Shown piece by piece: positions 10,216-21,838 of a stretch of 64,000 bases of DNA. A program made the translations under genes and the position numbers. The notes beneath the pieces were generated by a model. The model saw only the letters and a list, made by a program, of their open reading frames with translations, did not search any database and was not told the origin of the DNA. Numbering within the stretch: the first letter of the stretch is position 1; every line of letters starts with the position of its first letter. This DNA comes from Stromatinia cepivora (Eukaryota > Ascomycota > Leotiomycetes > Helotiales > Sclerotiniaceae). The stretch covers positions 248,001 through 312,000 of the forward strand of contig RCTD01000013.1 in assembly GCA_014898415.1 (NCBI GenBank). Reading direction: 5' to 3'.

Positions 10216-13200
10216 GGTTTATTATGTTAGATGATTAGTATTTTTTTTAATGAGGAAATAGCTGGCGCATTGCTCAAAAGACCTTGAGAGAGTGATAGTC
10301 TGTCTACAAGCATAAGAGGGATTGAAACATAATAATTGAATAATAAAGGGAAGGTGAAGGGTGAGAGTGAAGGTGGTTTAAGGTGGAGGTTTAAGGTGGA
10401 GGTGATGCAAGCTGTTTCGAGTGATGCCGTCTTACAGGCTTCTCCGTTCGTCGTTCAAGGCGGTTGCTTGCATGATTCTTAGGGTGGGTCGTTGTACAAA
10501 GCTGTCTTGAACACCGCACCATGCAGAAAGGACTAGAGATTGTTCTGTTCTGTGTTCTGTGATCTGTGATCTGTGTTCTCGTTCTTTCTTGGTGGAGATT
10601 TTGAGTTTTTTTTTCTCTTCCCCTTGTATGTATGTATGCTTAATTGAATGGGACCTTCCGGATGTTCAAGGAATACGATAGAGAGTGTAATGAATGTAAT
10701 AGAATGATGGTGATAGCATATGGAATGATTGATAGGATAGGTTGAATTTCAGATGCAATTACAAGGAATAAAGGAAGAAAGAATCGAGTGGGAATTGAGT
10801 GGGAATTGAGTTAAAAAAAAAAGGATATAAATAAGTAAGAAAAGAAGATGGTTGGATTGGATTGAATTACCTAGTAGAACAAGTCAAAAAAAAAGATGGA
10901 CAAACCGATATCCGGAAGATGTGTTAATGGGAGATTGGGTAAACTCGCTAGTATACCAGTTATTGATAAATTGGTACATCCGATAGGTTTTTTCATGGGT
11001 TTTCAAGAGATTTTATGGATTTTTTAAGGCGCATCAAATTTCCGCCCATAAATTTACAAGGGGAGGAGAATTAAAAATGGCTGGGGGGATTTTGAAGGAA
11101 GTGGATATTTCTCTCCGTATTCTTTATATTATTTTTAGACATTCTGAAGATTTGATAGAATTGTTGGAAATTGTTGGTACTTAAAACGGTTGATTACAAA
11201 TATATGAAGTTTTTGAAGATATACCTACCGGTAGCAGGTGCGTATCCCTTTTATGAATTTGCTCATGTTATCTTAATCACCATACTGTACCTCTCCGCTC
11301 ATAAGCGATCATCAATATCCCCTATCTCCATATCAAATCTATCCATAATCTACAGGAACGGTGGAACGGTGGAACGGTGGAACGTTCGTCAATCGATTAA
11401 CCTCAGAATAGTAGGATTCCCGGGAGATCTCTTCCCTCTCCACAATCCACCACAGTCCACTGTCCCACCTTATAAACCCACGAGGAATCCCTTGACATAT
11501 GCAGGTGACCTTGGAAGTTCTATCCTGTCAAAACCCTCATTCTGTCATTCTGTGGAAGATCAATTCATAAATCTTAAGAATCAAGATACACCGAAAGAAT
11601 TATCAAATCTTGGCATCATTGCATAATTGCGGTGTCAAACGGTGAAAGCTAATGTGGTATACCGACTTGGACTATGGAGTACACATTTATCAACCGGAGT
11701 CCTCCCACGAAAAGGTTACTATTTCAGATACATCGCCGAATATGAAATCAAGTATTATACTGTTTCCCCAGCCACCGGGTATCATCGAACCATGAGTTTG
11801 TAAAAAAAAAATGGTATATCTCCATTCCGAGACTACTAACTGAGACTTTGTCATACTTTAATGAGTACAAACTGCACGTCAGGCGATAAGATCTGAATCT
11901 TTTGCGCAATTTGTTTTACCAGAACACGAAACTTGGGGTTCAGAAAGCTTGAATGTTTTACCATTGACTCTACAGAGCACTCTTCGTATGCAGATCGGTG
12001 TAGCTGGGTCTTTTACGTTGACGAAGGACATGTTGCTACGGAGTGATAGTCATTGCCGAGGTTACATGATTCCAAATATTTGACGGTCAGTCTCTCTGAT
12101 TTTTGTCTTGCTAACTCAGATCCGTGTCAACACAAGAGCCGATGGTAACAATAGCCATCTCTGCAAAGTTCATGCTCTTATCCAAATTGTCGTGGATTTA
12201 TAATGCTCTTCAATATGAGACTCTGTTTAAAAGGGGTTGTCCACACTCCGCAAGATGATTTCAATCCACATCGTTCCAGAATATCATTGACTTATTCCAA
12301 ATAATCACTGCTTCCAATCATTCGATTCTTCGATTTGATCTAAAACTTTGAGGGGCATATTTTCCCGAAGCCTTCAAACTAACCAAGACACATCCATCGC
12401 TTATTCCGATTTCGAGCATTAGAATTACGAGAGTATGTATCAATGCCTGCAATGAAAAAAGGTAAATAGACTGATTATTCCTTTTCATATTTTCTTTTTT
12501 TCGAAATAATGCCGTCTACCTTTCAACTTCTTTACGATTTTCAATCTATCACCCCCACAGGAATCTACACCTTCCAGCGGACAAGTGAACCCCCGAATGG
12601 TTAGAAAAAGGGGTTGGATTTATTTTTGGACGCCCAGGATTTACTTATCCTATGGATCCTAAGGTTATCAATTGGACCCTCAGCCCTACACTGGATGAAA
12701 TGAAACCTGGAAACGGTCGATCGTCTGCTCCGTCCATTCTCTGAATTGGGGTTCAGATGGTGGATGGTGCACGGGCATGACCCAGGATATTCCATCGATA
12801 AAGCAAACGTCCATTCAATTATGGCTTTAGACCCAGGAAACAATTTTGCTGCATATTTCGAATGTCATAGCTCATGATCATGGTGCGTAGCTGTGGTGAC
12901 TATCACCAAGGACATCATTCTTCACGCGAGTGGTAAACTGGCTATCGACTTAACGTCCGAAGCTTCCGTCTTCCACAAGTATCGTTCTTCCAAAGAAGGA
13001 ATATGTTCATGTCAACATGTTGCTATGTCAAATCTTCTAACTTTCTATCTTTTCTTGAACACGGGGGTTTTTTTAATTCACTTATACGTACCTAGGTGCA
13101 TATGCCAGCTCAGACAACGAGCATGATTCGTTCACTCAAAAACTCAAATCAAGGCTTCTTTTGTAACATATTTTCTCGTCCTTCATCAGGTTTGCCGAGA

Positions 13201-13631
13201 ATCTCTTCGGATTGAAGGTAATATGTTGCATCAATTGACTGAGATTTCTTCAAAGCAAATGAGCAATCGATGTCGATATGCTCTTGCCAACTTGCCATGC
13301 ATACCGGGTGGCTTCTTGTTCTTATTTCAGTGGTTGACACTTCCTCAGTTCAGCGACGTTCCTTCTCATTTCACAATTGCAGCTCATTACGGCAACTACA
13401 CTCCCTCACCCACCCACTATGTTTGCACCCATATCCATATGTTCTCTTCTCTTCCCCCCATCTCATTCTTCTCATTAACATCAACAATCCATCATCATCA
13501 AATTGATTTGGCTTTATTGCATATTTGCTTCTGCTTCATCCATTCTTGTAATATTGGAACTTCATTCTTCTTGCATTATCATTCGAAGATTATCATTCAA
13601 AACATTTTAATTTGAAGTAGCTTCATTCATC
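10216..13631. other. Long intergenic region, no convincing gene
   Basis: The first about 700 bp are the promoter/5' leader side of the KAR9-like gene (simple GGTGGAGGTTTAA duplications near 10370-10400, several poly-A runs). A GGAACGGT-type 9-bp triplicate sits at 11354-11383. The open stretch at 11171-11626 has no domain, signal or codon pattern to support a gene. A plus-strand stretch near 12660-12870 looks vaguely protein-like but carries a stop and no recognisable family. Confidence 0.5.
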
Positions 13632-15037
13632 ATGTATTTTAAATCTCTTGCCGTTGCAGCTCTTAGCCTTGTTGGTGCGGTTACGGCTCAACGTCCTACG
13701 GATACTAGTATTTGCGATTATTATACCAATGCTCTTTTCAAGAATAATACTGCCCACCTTCAACAACACTTGATGCTACGAATCGTCAATATTGCTTTTA
13801 TTGGCAACTATGGTAAGTCTTCCATTCAAAGTTCTACGGTGGCTTTCACTCATCGAACTCTTACAGGCGAAAAATCTCGCCCTAGCGTCAATGTCACTGG
13901 TATCCTCCTCAATGGAACCTACAATGGTATCAAAGTCGATTTATCACCATATTTCGGCGGCGGTTTTTTCTCTACAAACGGAGGAGGAAAGCCTATATCT
14001 GTCAACTTCCTCGATGGTGGTGGATGGGGCACTCTTTGGAGTTTCAATGCTGCCAATTCTATGTCAACCAATCAATAGTAAGCTCTCCAGATAACAAATA
14101 CATCACAAAATTAACCACGACAGTTCCCTCATGACTCATCTCTACCAGTACTTTGGTGTGCTACTTGGATGCTCCAAGCAAGGTGGCGCAGATTTTCCCG
14201 CGTATTCTGGTTCTGCGTCTCAGTACAACGTTCACAAGTAAGTCAACCAAATGCCTCATGGTATTTCTCGTCATTTGAACCTAGTTCCAGTGATCAGCCA
14301 ATGCAGCCAATGCAGCCTCTAACAACAATAGGTTCATGGATCTCTCTGATGCCGAAGTTAATTACTTTATTGAACAAGTTGCATTATCCGCTTCATCTTT
14401 TGGCGTTTCTGCCTCAGATCTTATGATCATCGGTTATGCACTCCGACAATCATTCGGTTATCGTTGCTTGCCACCTGCAACTGTTATTCCCAGTCAAGGA
14501 GCTCAGTTGCAATCTATTTGCACTGACAGTACATGTCCTCTTGCACCAAACAATACTTGCGCCTCATACGACCAAACCATCAGCAAGCCTAAATTGGATC
14601 CATGCTATGTTACCAAAGTCGCTTGCAAAGAAGCACCAAAAGCAGACTACATTCTATGCGATAACAATTACATGATTTGTAGAGCTTCGGACGGAAGCAA
14701 GACCAATGGCACAATTTCACCATCTAATACATGTCCATGTTCTGGTTCTGGTCCATGTTCGTGTTCGGACTCGGGCTCGGGCTCATGTCCATGTTCAGAT
14801 TCAGGCTCATGTTCATGTTTGGGGTCTGGCAAAGGGTCTGGAACGTCATCTAACGGGGCGTCTGGTACTGGCTCGGGCGGGACAAATAGCACAGGCTCTG
14901 GTTCAGGTTCTGGTTCTGACAGCAAGACCAATGGCACCACTAAACCAACTAAACCAACTCAACTCACAGCCGGTGCTGCTACCGTTGGTTTGAGCTTTGC
15001 AGCCATCGCTGGTAGTCTTTTAGCCTTTTTCTTGTAG
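13632..15037 (+). CDS. Secreted, probable GPI-anchored fungal protein
   Basis: Four exons: 13632..13812, 13867..14077, 14124..14237 and 14332..15037 (GT..AG, frame kept), giving 403 aa. An N-terminal signal peptide (about residues 1-19, cut after VTA) leads a conserved extracellular domain with few Cys and Asn-glycosylation sequons (FIGNYGEKSRPSVNVTGILL; YSLMTHLYQYFGVLLGCS; MDLSDAEVNYFIEQVALSAS). A Cys-rich segment follows (about 230-310), then a low-complexity Ser/Gly/Cys region, and a C-terminal hydrophobic stretch (LSFAAIAGSLLAFFL) after small residues, as for a GPI signal. I recognise the domain as a recurrent fungal secreted one but cannot name its function. Introns 2 and 3 are 46 and 94 nt. 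Confidence 0.85.
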
Positions 15038-15472
15038 GTTTGCAGGCGTACAAACAGATAATTGGAGTTCGGTAAATGTGTGATTATTATCGGCAATGGA
15101 TTGGAACAACCCCAATCCAATAGCTTGATGAGAAAGATGGCGGATGCATTGTCGGTTATCTCTTCTTCATGTGGTTAATACTGGGTAGGTATGTTCTTCA
15201 TTGGTCAGATATAAAGATTGTTGAAGTTTTTTCTCTTGGGTGGTATAAGCGCTTGTTGAGTTGATGAACGGAAAGAACGGGAAAGGAATAGAAAGGCGTA
15301 TGTTTGTTTATTGCTTGGCGGGACGTAGTTATTCATTTTCATGGCTTGTTGACAATTCTTGACTTTTGTTTTTTAATGTTCAAGAAAAGGGAAAAAAGTT
15401 TGTAAAGTAGTTATTATATCAAATGTGTTTTCCAGAATCGGGGGGTTTCGTGTGTGATGATTGTGGTTTTCA

Positions 15473-15522
15473 CGAGTGAGTGAGTGAGTGAGTGAGTGAG
15501 TGAGTGAGTGAGTGAGTGAGTG
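15473..15522. repeat. (GAGT)n microsatellite
   Basis: About 12 perfect tetranucleotide copies, followed by AATA repeats up to 15538. Confidence 0.95.
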
Positions 15523-15777
15523 AATAAATAAATAAATAACGTTTAAACAAAACGGGAAATGAGGTTAAATTTACTACTGAATGAAATAGATAACTCGACT
15601 ACGGAGTAAGGAGTGTATTATTCTGAAAATGAAGAAGTTTTTAGGTTTAGCTATATCTAGGTATATATGTATGTATAGATTAGATTGAGGGGTAATTGGA
15701 GGGTAATTGGAGGGTTAACTGGAGGGTAATTGATTGGATTGGTTGGGTTGTTGATTTGAATGGATGGAATGGTGGAA

Positions 15778-15876
15778 TAGGTAGGTAGGTAGGGAGGGAG
15801 GTAGGTAGGTAGGTAGGGAGGTAGGTAGGAGGGAATATTAATAATAATATTAATAATAATATTAATAATAATATAA
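15778..15876. repeat. GGTA/GGGA array joined to AATATTAAT array
   Basis: Imperfect GGTA and GGGA tetramers (15778-15830) run directly into a 12-bp AATATTAATAAT-type tandem of about three copies (15835-15874). Confidence 0.9.
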
Positions 15877-16340
15877 ATAGAAAATAGAAAATAGAAAGGG
15901 GTGGGTGGATTGGTAAAAGCTATGATGGAGTTAGATGATGAGGTTTAGGGTAGAGTTTAGGGGTGAGGTTTTCATTATATGATTTTATGGGGGTTTGTGA
16001 TGAAGTATATGATAATGTAAGTGGAATGTTTGAATGTATAGTAAATAAGTATTTGAATGTATGAGTGTACAATAGAATAAAGTTGTTACTTGCAATTTGT
16101 ATCCTCTCTCAAAAGTAACTGATAACTAGATAGATAGGTAGTGGGTGTTAAACTCTTGTCTTTATTCTGTTACAGTTCTTTTCCATTTTCATAATCCATT
16201 CATTTGCCAACTTACTCGCCCGCTAAATTTCCTGCTTGTGTTGAAACCATCTCTCTATCTCATCATGCAAAGTCATACTGTAGAAATCACTAATTTCCCA
16301 ACCTCATACATCCGATCCGCTCTTCAGAATTCGCTACCCC

Positions 16341-17696
16341 TCACTTTTCCTTAGCAAATTCATTAATATATTCTGCCAACTTCTGTGCACCCTCCAATGA
16401 AATCGAATTATAATTACTAGCACGAATACCCCCTACACTTCTATGACCCTTAAGACCCGTAAGACCTCTTTCAACAGCTCCAGCTAAGAATGCTTTTTCT
16501 GCATCGGCGATATTTTCGGAGGTTGTGACGCGGAAACAAATATTCATTCTTGAGCGGGCAGATACGTCGGGGACGACTTTGTAGGAGGCAGGGTTAGCAT
16601 CGAGCGCCGAGTAAATGAGGGCGGATTTTTTGTTGGAGATGGATTCTTGACCTTCAATTCCGTTGGGGTAGGTGGCGAGGAGTTTTTGGAGGACTTGTCC
16701 GGCGATGTAGACGCTGGTGATGGTAGTTAGTATTGTTGGTTGTGTAGGGGTGGTGTTGACTTACTCGAATATGCTTAGGGTGTTATAGAGACTGTTGTTT
16801 TTGGCGATCGTTTCGTATGAGAGTACGATTGGACCAATTGGTAAACCAAGCTTCCTCAATAGAGTAGGGGCAGGCGTTGCGACAACTGGAGGAAGGAGGT
16901 TCTTCTTGATAATGACAACGGTGATTCCGGTACTACCCAAGTTCTTTTGAGCACCGAAAAATATGACGGAGAAGTTCTTAACGGGAATGCGTCTCGATAG
17001 AATATTCGAGGACATATCTGCCACTACAATTGGCTCATCATCTTTACCAGTTGGCTCTAAAGCTTTTGGGAAACCGGGGAACTCGACTCCATCGACAGTC
17101 TCATTGTCGCAATAGTAAACCATGGCTGAATTCTTGGAAAGTTTCCAATCTTTCTCCTCTGGTATTTTTCCGAATTTACCATCATTGATCTTTCTAGCAT
17201 CTGCGGCGATATTGACATGCTCGGAGCCAACCAATCGAGCGGCTTCTTGGCTAGCTTTTAATGACCATGAACCCGTAACCAAATAATCAATCTTGAGTTC
17301 CTCATCCACAGCCTTCTGAAGCTCCTTCACGAGAGCATCTTCTGGAATATCCTTATCAGAAGAGATACCCAATCCCTTCAAAATCTTTTGTTTTCTCTTC
17401 TCAACCCAAACTCCAACCATATTGTATACTGTCGCCGAGAACTCTCCAGTACCACCACCCTGCATAAAAAGTACCTCGTAGTCATCTGGTATCTCAAGGT
17501 ATTTTACTAGGTCGGCTTTCGCAGTATTCAGAACATTCGCAGCAATTTCGGAACGATGTGAGTGCTCTGCCAAACCGAGACCTGTGCCATTGTAATCGAT
17601 AAGAGCTGCCGCTGAGGTTTCTAGAACTTCCGTTGGGAGGAGGGCAGGACCTGCACCAAAATAGGTGATTTCCGAGCGAGAAGGCATTCTTTCCAA
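16341..17696 (-). CDS. Phosphoserine aminotransferase
   Basis: PLP enzyme of serine synthesis (3-phosphohydroxypyruvate plus glutamate to phosphoserine), class-V aminotransferase fold, cytosolic. Two exons are certain: 17696..16765 and 16713..16341, intron 16714-16764 with a GTAAGT donor; about 434 aa. Family marks are TYFGAGPALLP, LAEHSHRS, LFMQGGGTGEFSA, and the Schiff-base lysine in FFGAQKNLGSTG. The C-terminus has MNICFRV and GLTGLKGHRSVGGIRASNYN. The open frame continues upstream of 17696 to an acceptor at 17753/17754 and may join a 24-nt first exon (17898..17921, MGNHVTTG) across a 144-nt intron; yeast Ser1 homology begins only at YFGAGPA, so the start is left at the conservative Met. 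Divergent from the SDR-like gene. Confidence 0.95.
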
Positions 17697-17753
17697 GGTA
17701 GTAGGATCGAGTGTAAAGTTCGAGGTTTTGGGAAGGATTTCAGGTAAATGATT

Positions 17754-18030
17754 CTAGATAAAAATCGTCAGACAATGTTAATGTGTGATGTTTTCTGAAG
17801 AGTCATTTGAGTGAGTCAAGAATAAAGAAATTATGTAACTTTACCCCGGATTTCCTGATTCGTCAAGTGGGATGTTTTAGTGTAGAATTGATCTTACCCC
17901 TGTCGTTACGTGATTACCCATTATCACCTCAAACCTCAGTCTAGCAGCTCATCACTTTAAAACAAACTTCAATTCGTAATTAATAATTTCTAATACTCTG
18001 ATATATTTTAAAAGACGGTAATATTACACA
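17754..18030. promoter_or_regulatory. Divergent promoter region, PSAT / SDR-like
   Basis: Less than 340 bp separate the conservative PSAT start (17696, minus) from the SDR-like start (18031, plus), and only about 110 bp if the upstream PSAT exon (17898..17921) is real. A shared bidirectional promoter is inferred from the spacing alone; I see no strong named element. Confidence 0.4.
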
Positions 18031-19477
18031 ATGGAACGAAAGAATTCAGAAGCTGGCCCTTCAAATAGTCCTCCTAAAGTACCTACTGCGTCATTTCGTA
18101 CGTATTTGACCATTCGTTACCCACGAGAGCTCTCTACTAATATATGATGATAGCTACACATAATTCACCTCGGGTTTGGTTCTTGACATCTGCATTATCC
18201 CCATTATCTGTCAGATTAATCAGACTTCTTCTGAAGCATGGCGATTATGTAGCCGCTGGTTTACCGCCAAAGGAAATTGAAGATGATGTGCGATGTGTAG
18301 AATTCAAGGAACTCATCAATGACTGTAATAGTAGCAAAAAGCAGTGTGAGGGTTGGAAAGATAGAATTCGTGGAATCAAGGTTGATGGAAGGTTAATAAG
18401 CATTCTGTTGCCATAAGATGGGATGAGTCTGTACTGAATTTTCGACAGGGCCAAATCACAATGCTTAGCAGCTATCGCAGAAGCCATTAAGTTGTTCGGA
18501 CGTATAGATATTCTGATGTGCTGCTCATCTGAAGGTATTTTATGCTGGAACTTTCATGGAAACTCGATACTGATGTCCGTCTAGCTGTTGTTGGAACTGT
18601 GGAAGAGCTTTCAACGAATCCGGCGACTCGAAGCCTCGTTCGTGATCAATTTGAAACCATTTACTTCAATCAGGTCAACTTCATTAAATCAGCTTTACCA
18701 CATCTTCGAGAGAAACGTGATGGTCATATCCTCATTCTTACTGGAATAACAGGTCACATAGGAACACCTGGAATGTCAATGTACTGTGCTGCGACATGGG
18801 CTTTGGAAGGGTTTTGTGATGCCTTAACCTACGAGGTCGCTCCATTCAATATCAAAATAACGATTGTTCAACCCAATAAAGAAATTCAACTACTAACAAA
18901 CAAAATTACTTTCGCCCCACAGTTACCACAATATGAAACTCAAAACAATCCAGCTCCACAAATAAGGGACATCTTAGCGCATGTGTTAAACTCACATCCA
19001 GATACTCGAATAGATCCACAAAACGATAAACCTTCTATTGAATCAGTGTTTCCTATTCTACCTAGCGAATCAAAGGATAAGTTGGTTATGGAAACCGTTC
19101 ATGCCTTAACAGCAATTGGAGGTCACGAAAACCCCCCAGCGAGGCATATCGTAGGTTATGAAGGGATCACATCTGTGAAAGAAAAGTTGAAGATAGTCAG
19201 TGAAGAAATGGAAGATTTTGTGGAAGTTAGTTGTGCAGTGGATATCTATACTAAAAGCGCAGTTAGCCAGGCAGCATTGGCTGAACCAAGGTCACAGCGT
19301 AAGCGCAGTGTCAGTATTGAAGGTAAGATTGCCCAGCTTGAAAGAAGGACCACCATGCCCGAAGATGGAATGAATCGCTTGGGAAATAGTCAAAGCAGAA
19401 ATGATGGATTAAGGAAGTCGAGAGGAAGAGGAAGTCGGGGAGGAAGAGGAAGGGGAAGTCATGGAGGAAGTCATTGA
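18031..19477 (+). CDS. SDR-fold protein lacking catalytic residues, RGG tail
   Basis: Four exons: 18031..18097, 18154..18391, 18449..18534 and 18585..19477, all in frame, 427 aa. A Rossmann-type short-chain dehydrogenase domain is recognisable (VWFLTSALSPLSVRLIRLLL; AIKLFGRIDILMCCS; GHILILTGITGHIGTPGMSM; YCAATWALEGFCDALTYEVA). The Gly-rich cofactor motif TGxxxGxG is replaced by TSALSPLS, and the YxxxK dyad reads YCAAT, so the Lys is missing. The C-terminal extension ARHIVGYEGITSVKEKLKIV belongs to a fungal SDR subfamily I recall. The last 20 residues are an RGG-like basic tail (RGRGSRGGRGRG). An enzymatic role is unlikely; a regulatory or RNA-binding role is speculation. Confidence 0.85.
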
Positions 19478-19954
19478 GAAAACCGAGGGAGAAATGTATC
19501 TGGATTAAGTACTGACCAGTATTTCTTCAGATTGAATGCAAAATTTACAACATTACAATATTTTACAAATTGCGTTGTAAGTAATCAGTCACGTTTATGC
19601 ATGGGTCATAAATCACTAAATTGCATAGGTAGATTTTCGTTTAACATGTTTGTTATTTAGAAAAGAAGTCTCTTCATTTGTCGGAAAGCAAAAGAAATCT
19701 AAAAAGGAAAATCTTGGATCAACATACAACCAATCGAACTTTCTCTTGTTCAACTCTGACTCAAATCGTTTCGACTGTTTAGGAAAGACAAGACGTGCCA
19801 GCGTCCATTGGAAAAAAAGGAAGAAGCTGCAAAGGAAAATCCTGCACCGACCTACTATCAGAGGCTCTTTCTCTTGTAAAATACTCTCTCAAGCTGCTTC
19901 ATCTACGCATCGAGAATTTCTGTATTTAGAGAACACTTTGCATCTTCCTCAGTC
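19478..19954. other. Intergenic between convergent genes, no gene
   Basis: Shared 3' flank of the SDR-like gene and the coiled-coil gene. The plus-strand frame across 19650-20288 runs antisense through the coiled-coil gene and is rejected. Confidence 0.5.
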
Positions 19955-20536
19955 TCAAACTTCAGGCTCCTTTAACGTCTCATTAATCCCCTTTATCACC
20001 TCCTTAACTTTCTTTTGCACCTCCTTAACCTTCTTTTCCGCCTCCTCAACCTTCTTTTCCGCCTCCTCAACCTTCTTTTCCGCCTCCTCAACCTTCTTTT
20101 CCGCCTCCTCAAAATCATCCTCTTGTTTATTACTCTTCATCCTCAGCTCAATTAACATTCTGAGTTCAGCCTGTAGCTCAGCTAATTCTTCATACATCGA
20201 AATCTCACTCATCTTCAGCTTAGCTTCCGCCTCGACTTGGGCGAGTTGTTCCAAAGATTGGATGATGAACCTCATTGTGTTGCGGTAGTAAAAACAATCA
20301 GGAATGCCAGTTGAAAAGGAAGTTGGATTGGTCCGCGTAACATTCGAAGGTACGGGAGATGCCGAGGGGGATGATGGTCGGGATGATTCGGCGGGTGTCT
20401 CCGGAGAGACACTGCCATGCCTGTTACCATCTTGGAAGGCGGTAGTCATGCTGAGAACCTCACTTAGCTGGTCGCTAAGGGTTTTGGGGGATGGGTTTGG
20501 GGATGGGTTTGGGGATGGGTTTGTTGGGGAAGTCAT
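19955..20536 (-). CDS. Coiled-coil protein with heptad minisatellite
   Basis: Predicted 193-aa hypothetical protein. The N-terminus holds an NPSP x3-4 repeat (12-bp DNA tandem near 20483-20524) and a Ser/Pro/Thr-rich disordered region. A central helical part follows (TMRFIIQSLEQLAQVEAEAK; ELAELQAELRMLIELRMK), then about four to six EEAEKKV heptads, encoded by a 21-bp tandem repeat (about 20035-20112), and a Lys/Glu tail. Regular heptads indicate a long coiled coil; no catalytic motif is present. The start at 20536 is the first ATG of the frame. A spliced 5' exon further right is possible. The function is unknown. Confidence 0.65.
   Translation of the reverse strand: MTSPTNPSPNPSPNPSPKTLSDQLSEVLSMTTAFQDGNRHGSVSPETPAESSRPSSPSASPVPSNVTRTNPTSFSTGIPDCFYYRNTMRFIIQSLEQLAQVEAEAKLKMSEISMYEELAELQAELRMLIELRMKSNKQEDDFEEAEKKVEEAEKKVEEAEKKVEEAEKKVKEVQKKVKEVIKGINETLKEPEV
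20035..20112. repeat. 21-bp coding minisatellite (heptad repeat)
   Basis: About four copies of a 21-bp unit (plus strand CTCCTCAACCTTCTTTTCCG-like), in frame with the minus-strand coiled-coil gene, so the copy number sets the coil length in 7-residue steps. Confidence 0.85.
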
Positions 20537-21007
20537 TTTGAAAATGATTTGCTTGGTGATGGTTAGTTTTAGGATCTAGATATCGACTTACTGGTTTCTA
20601 GCTTTGGTTTCGGGTGTTGAAGTCAAAGATTGAAGTTGTTAGAAGATTTGAGATCAGATAATGGATGAAGAAAAAAAGGATAACCTGGAAATTGGGTTGG
20701 AACTTATAATAGAAACAATGCGTTGTTCGGCTGGTGTTTTCTGGGGATAATAACTTGTTTTTATTCTGTTGTTTTTGTTCTTTGTTGTTAGAGGAATAGG
20801 TTTGCACCAATGATCTGTGTTTTGAATATTGTGAAAGGGGTTGTTTAGATAGACAAGGCGGGTTTGGCGATCCTTGGATACTTGTTCCAAGTTGATGTTA
20901 CGGTAGATTACCTATTGTAGTCATTACAATAGAAAATTGGAGAAAGATGGAAGAGCGTCTGGATCCTTTTGATGATAACTTTCTTTTGTATAAGCCATTT
21001 TCAAATA
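20537..21007. other. Upstream region of coiled-coil gene, no gene
   Basis: Promoter/leader side of the minus-strand gene. No supported frame. It ends at the TA target of the MITE. Confidence 0.4.
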
Positions 21008-21431
21008 CTCAGGCGGGATACAGAAGAAGCATACGCAAAATAAGCGAATTTACCCTATAAAAATAAATGATTTTCTTTAATTTTTTAAATTTATTAAATA
21101 ATATTTAAATAAATTTTTATAAGATTTTATAAAGTTTTAATTAATTAATAAATAAAGAAATTTTCATTTTATTATATTAGAAATTTGTAATATAAAATAT
21201 CAAATTTTGATTAAGTAATTATATTCGAAATATAAATACAGAAATTTCTAAAATCTATAAACTTAAATAGCTATTATTCCTTCAATATTGATTTGATCAA
21301 TTTGAAAGTCAATTCATATATATATCATTATATTAGTTATAATATTACCAATTTTCAATAAATTATATTAATATTTGAAGGAATAATGATGATTCAAATT
21401 TCGCGTATGCCTCTTTTGTGCCCCGCCCGAG
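21008..21431. mobile_element. MITE, Tc1/mariner-like, 34-bp TIRs, TA target
   Basis: A 424-bp non-coding AT-rich element. Terminal inverted repeats of 34 bp lie at 21008-21041 and 21398-21431; 28 of 34 positions match and all six differences are transitions, as RIP would leave. The ends read CTC(A/G)GGCGGG, and a TA dinucleotide flanks both sides (21006-21007, 21432-21433), as for Tc1/mariner. A second, internal inverted pair (ATTATTCCTTCAATATT at about 21272-21290 and 21369-21387) flanks a central palindromic segment. There is no transposase. Confidence 0.85.
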
Positions 21432-21838
21432 TATTGAATTTTGATCGTATTAATCATTTTTGGAAATAGAACAGATATTTTAATGCACTTTACCTCAATG
21501 ATATAAACTACTTTCAGACATCAATATTCTGTTGTATAAACGACTCCTAAACATTCACCTCCAGCTAGAAACCATAAGCCCCTTTCCGGCTGACTTCACC
21601 GCCTCGGCAAAATCTGTACGTACACTTACCCTGACCGATCGATATCATTCGCAGCGCTTGCTACCTTTACTGTCTATATAATCTTAAACTAAAGTTTAAT
21701 CCATTCCATCAAACTCTTCTCTCTATATTTTTATTCTCTTAGATCCCTTATTCAAAGCCCCAACCAAATCCGCAATCCCACCCCCACACCATCAACCCCC
21801 ATACCATCAGCCCCTCAATCCAACCTCCCAATCCAACC

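Larger units (their letters stand above)
15038..16340. other. Intergenic, microsatellite-rich, no gene
   Basis: The 3' flanks of two convergent genes. It holds the GAGT and GGTA/AATATTAAT arrays listed separately. No frame has support. Confidence 0.6.

Noticed and set aside
11171..11626. 151-codon plus-strand frame
   Set aside because: No domain, signal or similarity; contains a local 9-bp tandem; composition typical of intergenic DNA.
12660..12870. Protein-like plus-strand stretch (RWWMVHGHDPGYSIDKANV)
   Set aside because: Contains a stop, has no start or splice sites and no recognisable family. Could be a relic, but too weak to list.
19650..20288. 212-codon plus-strand frame
   Set aside because: Runs antisense through the heptad-repeat gene and is Ser/Thr/Phe-rich as its shadow.
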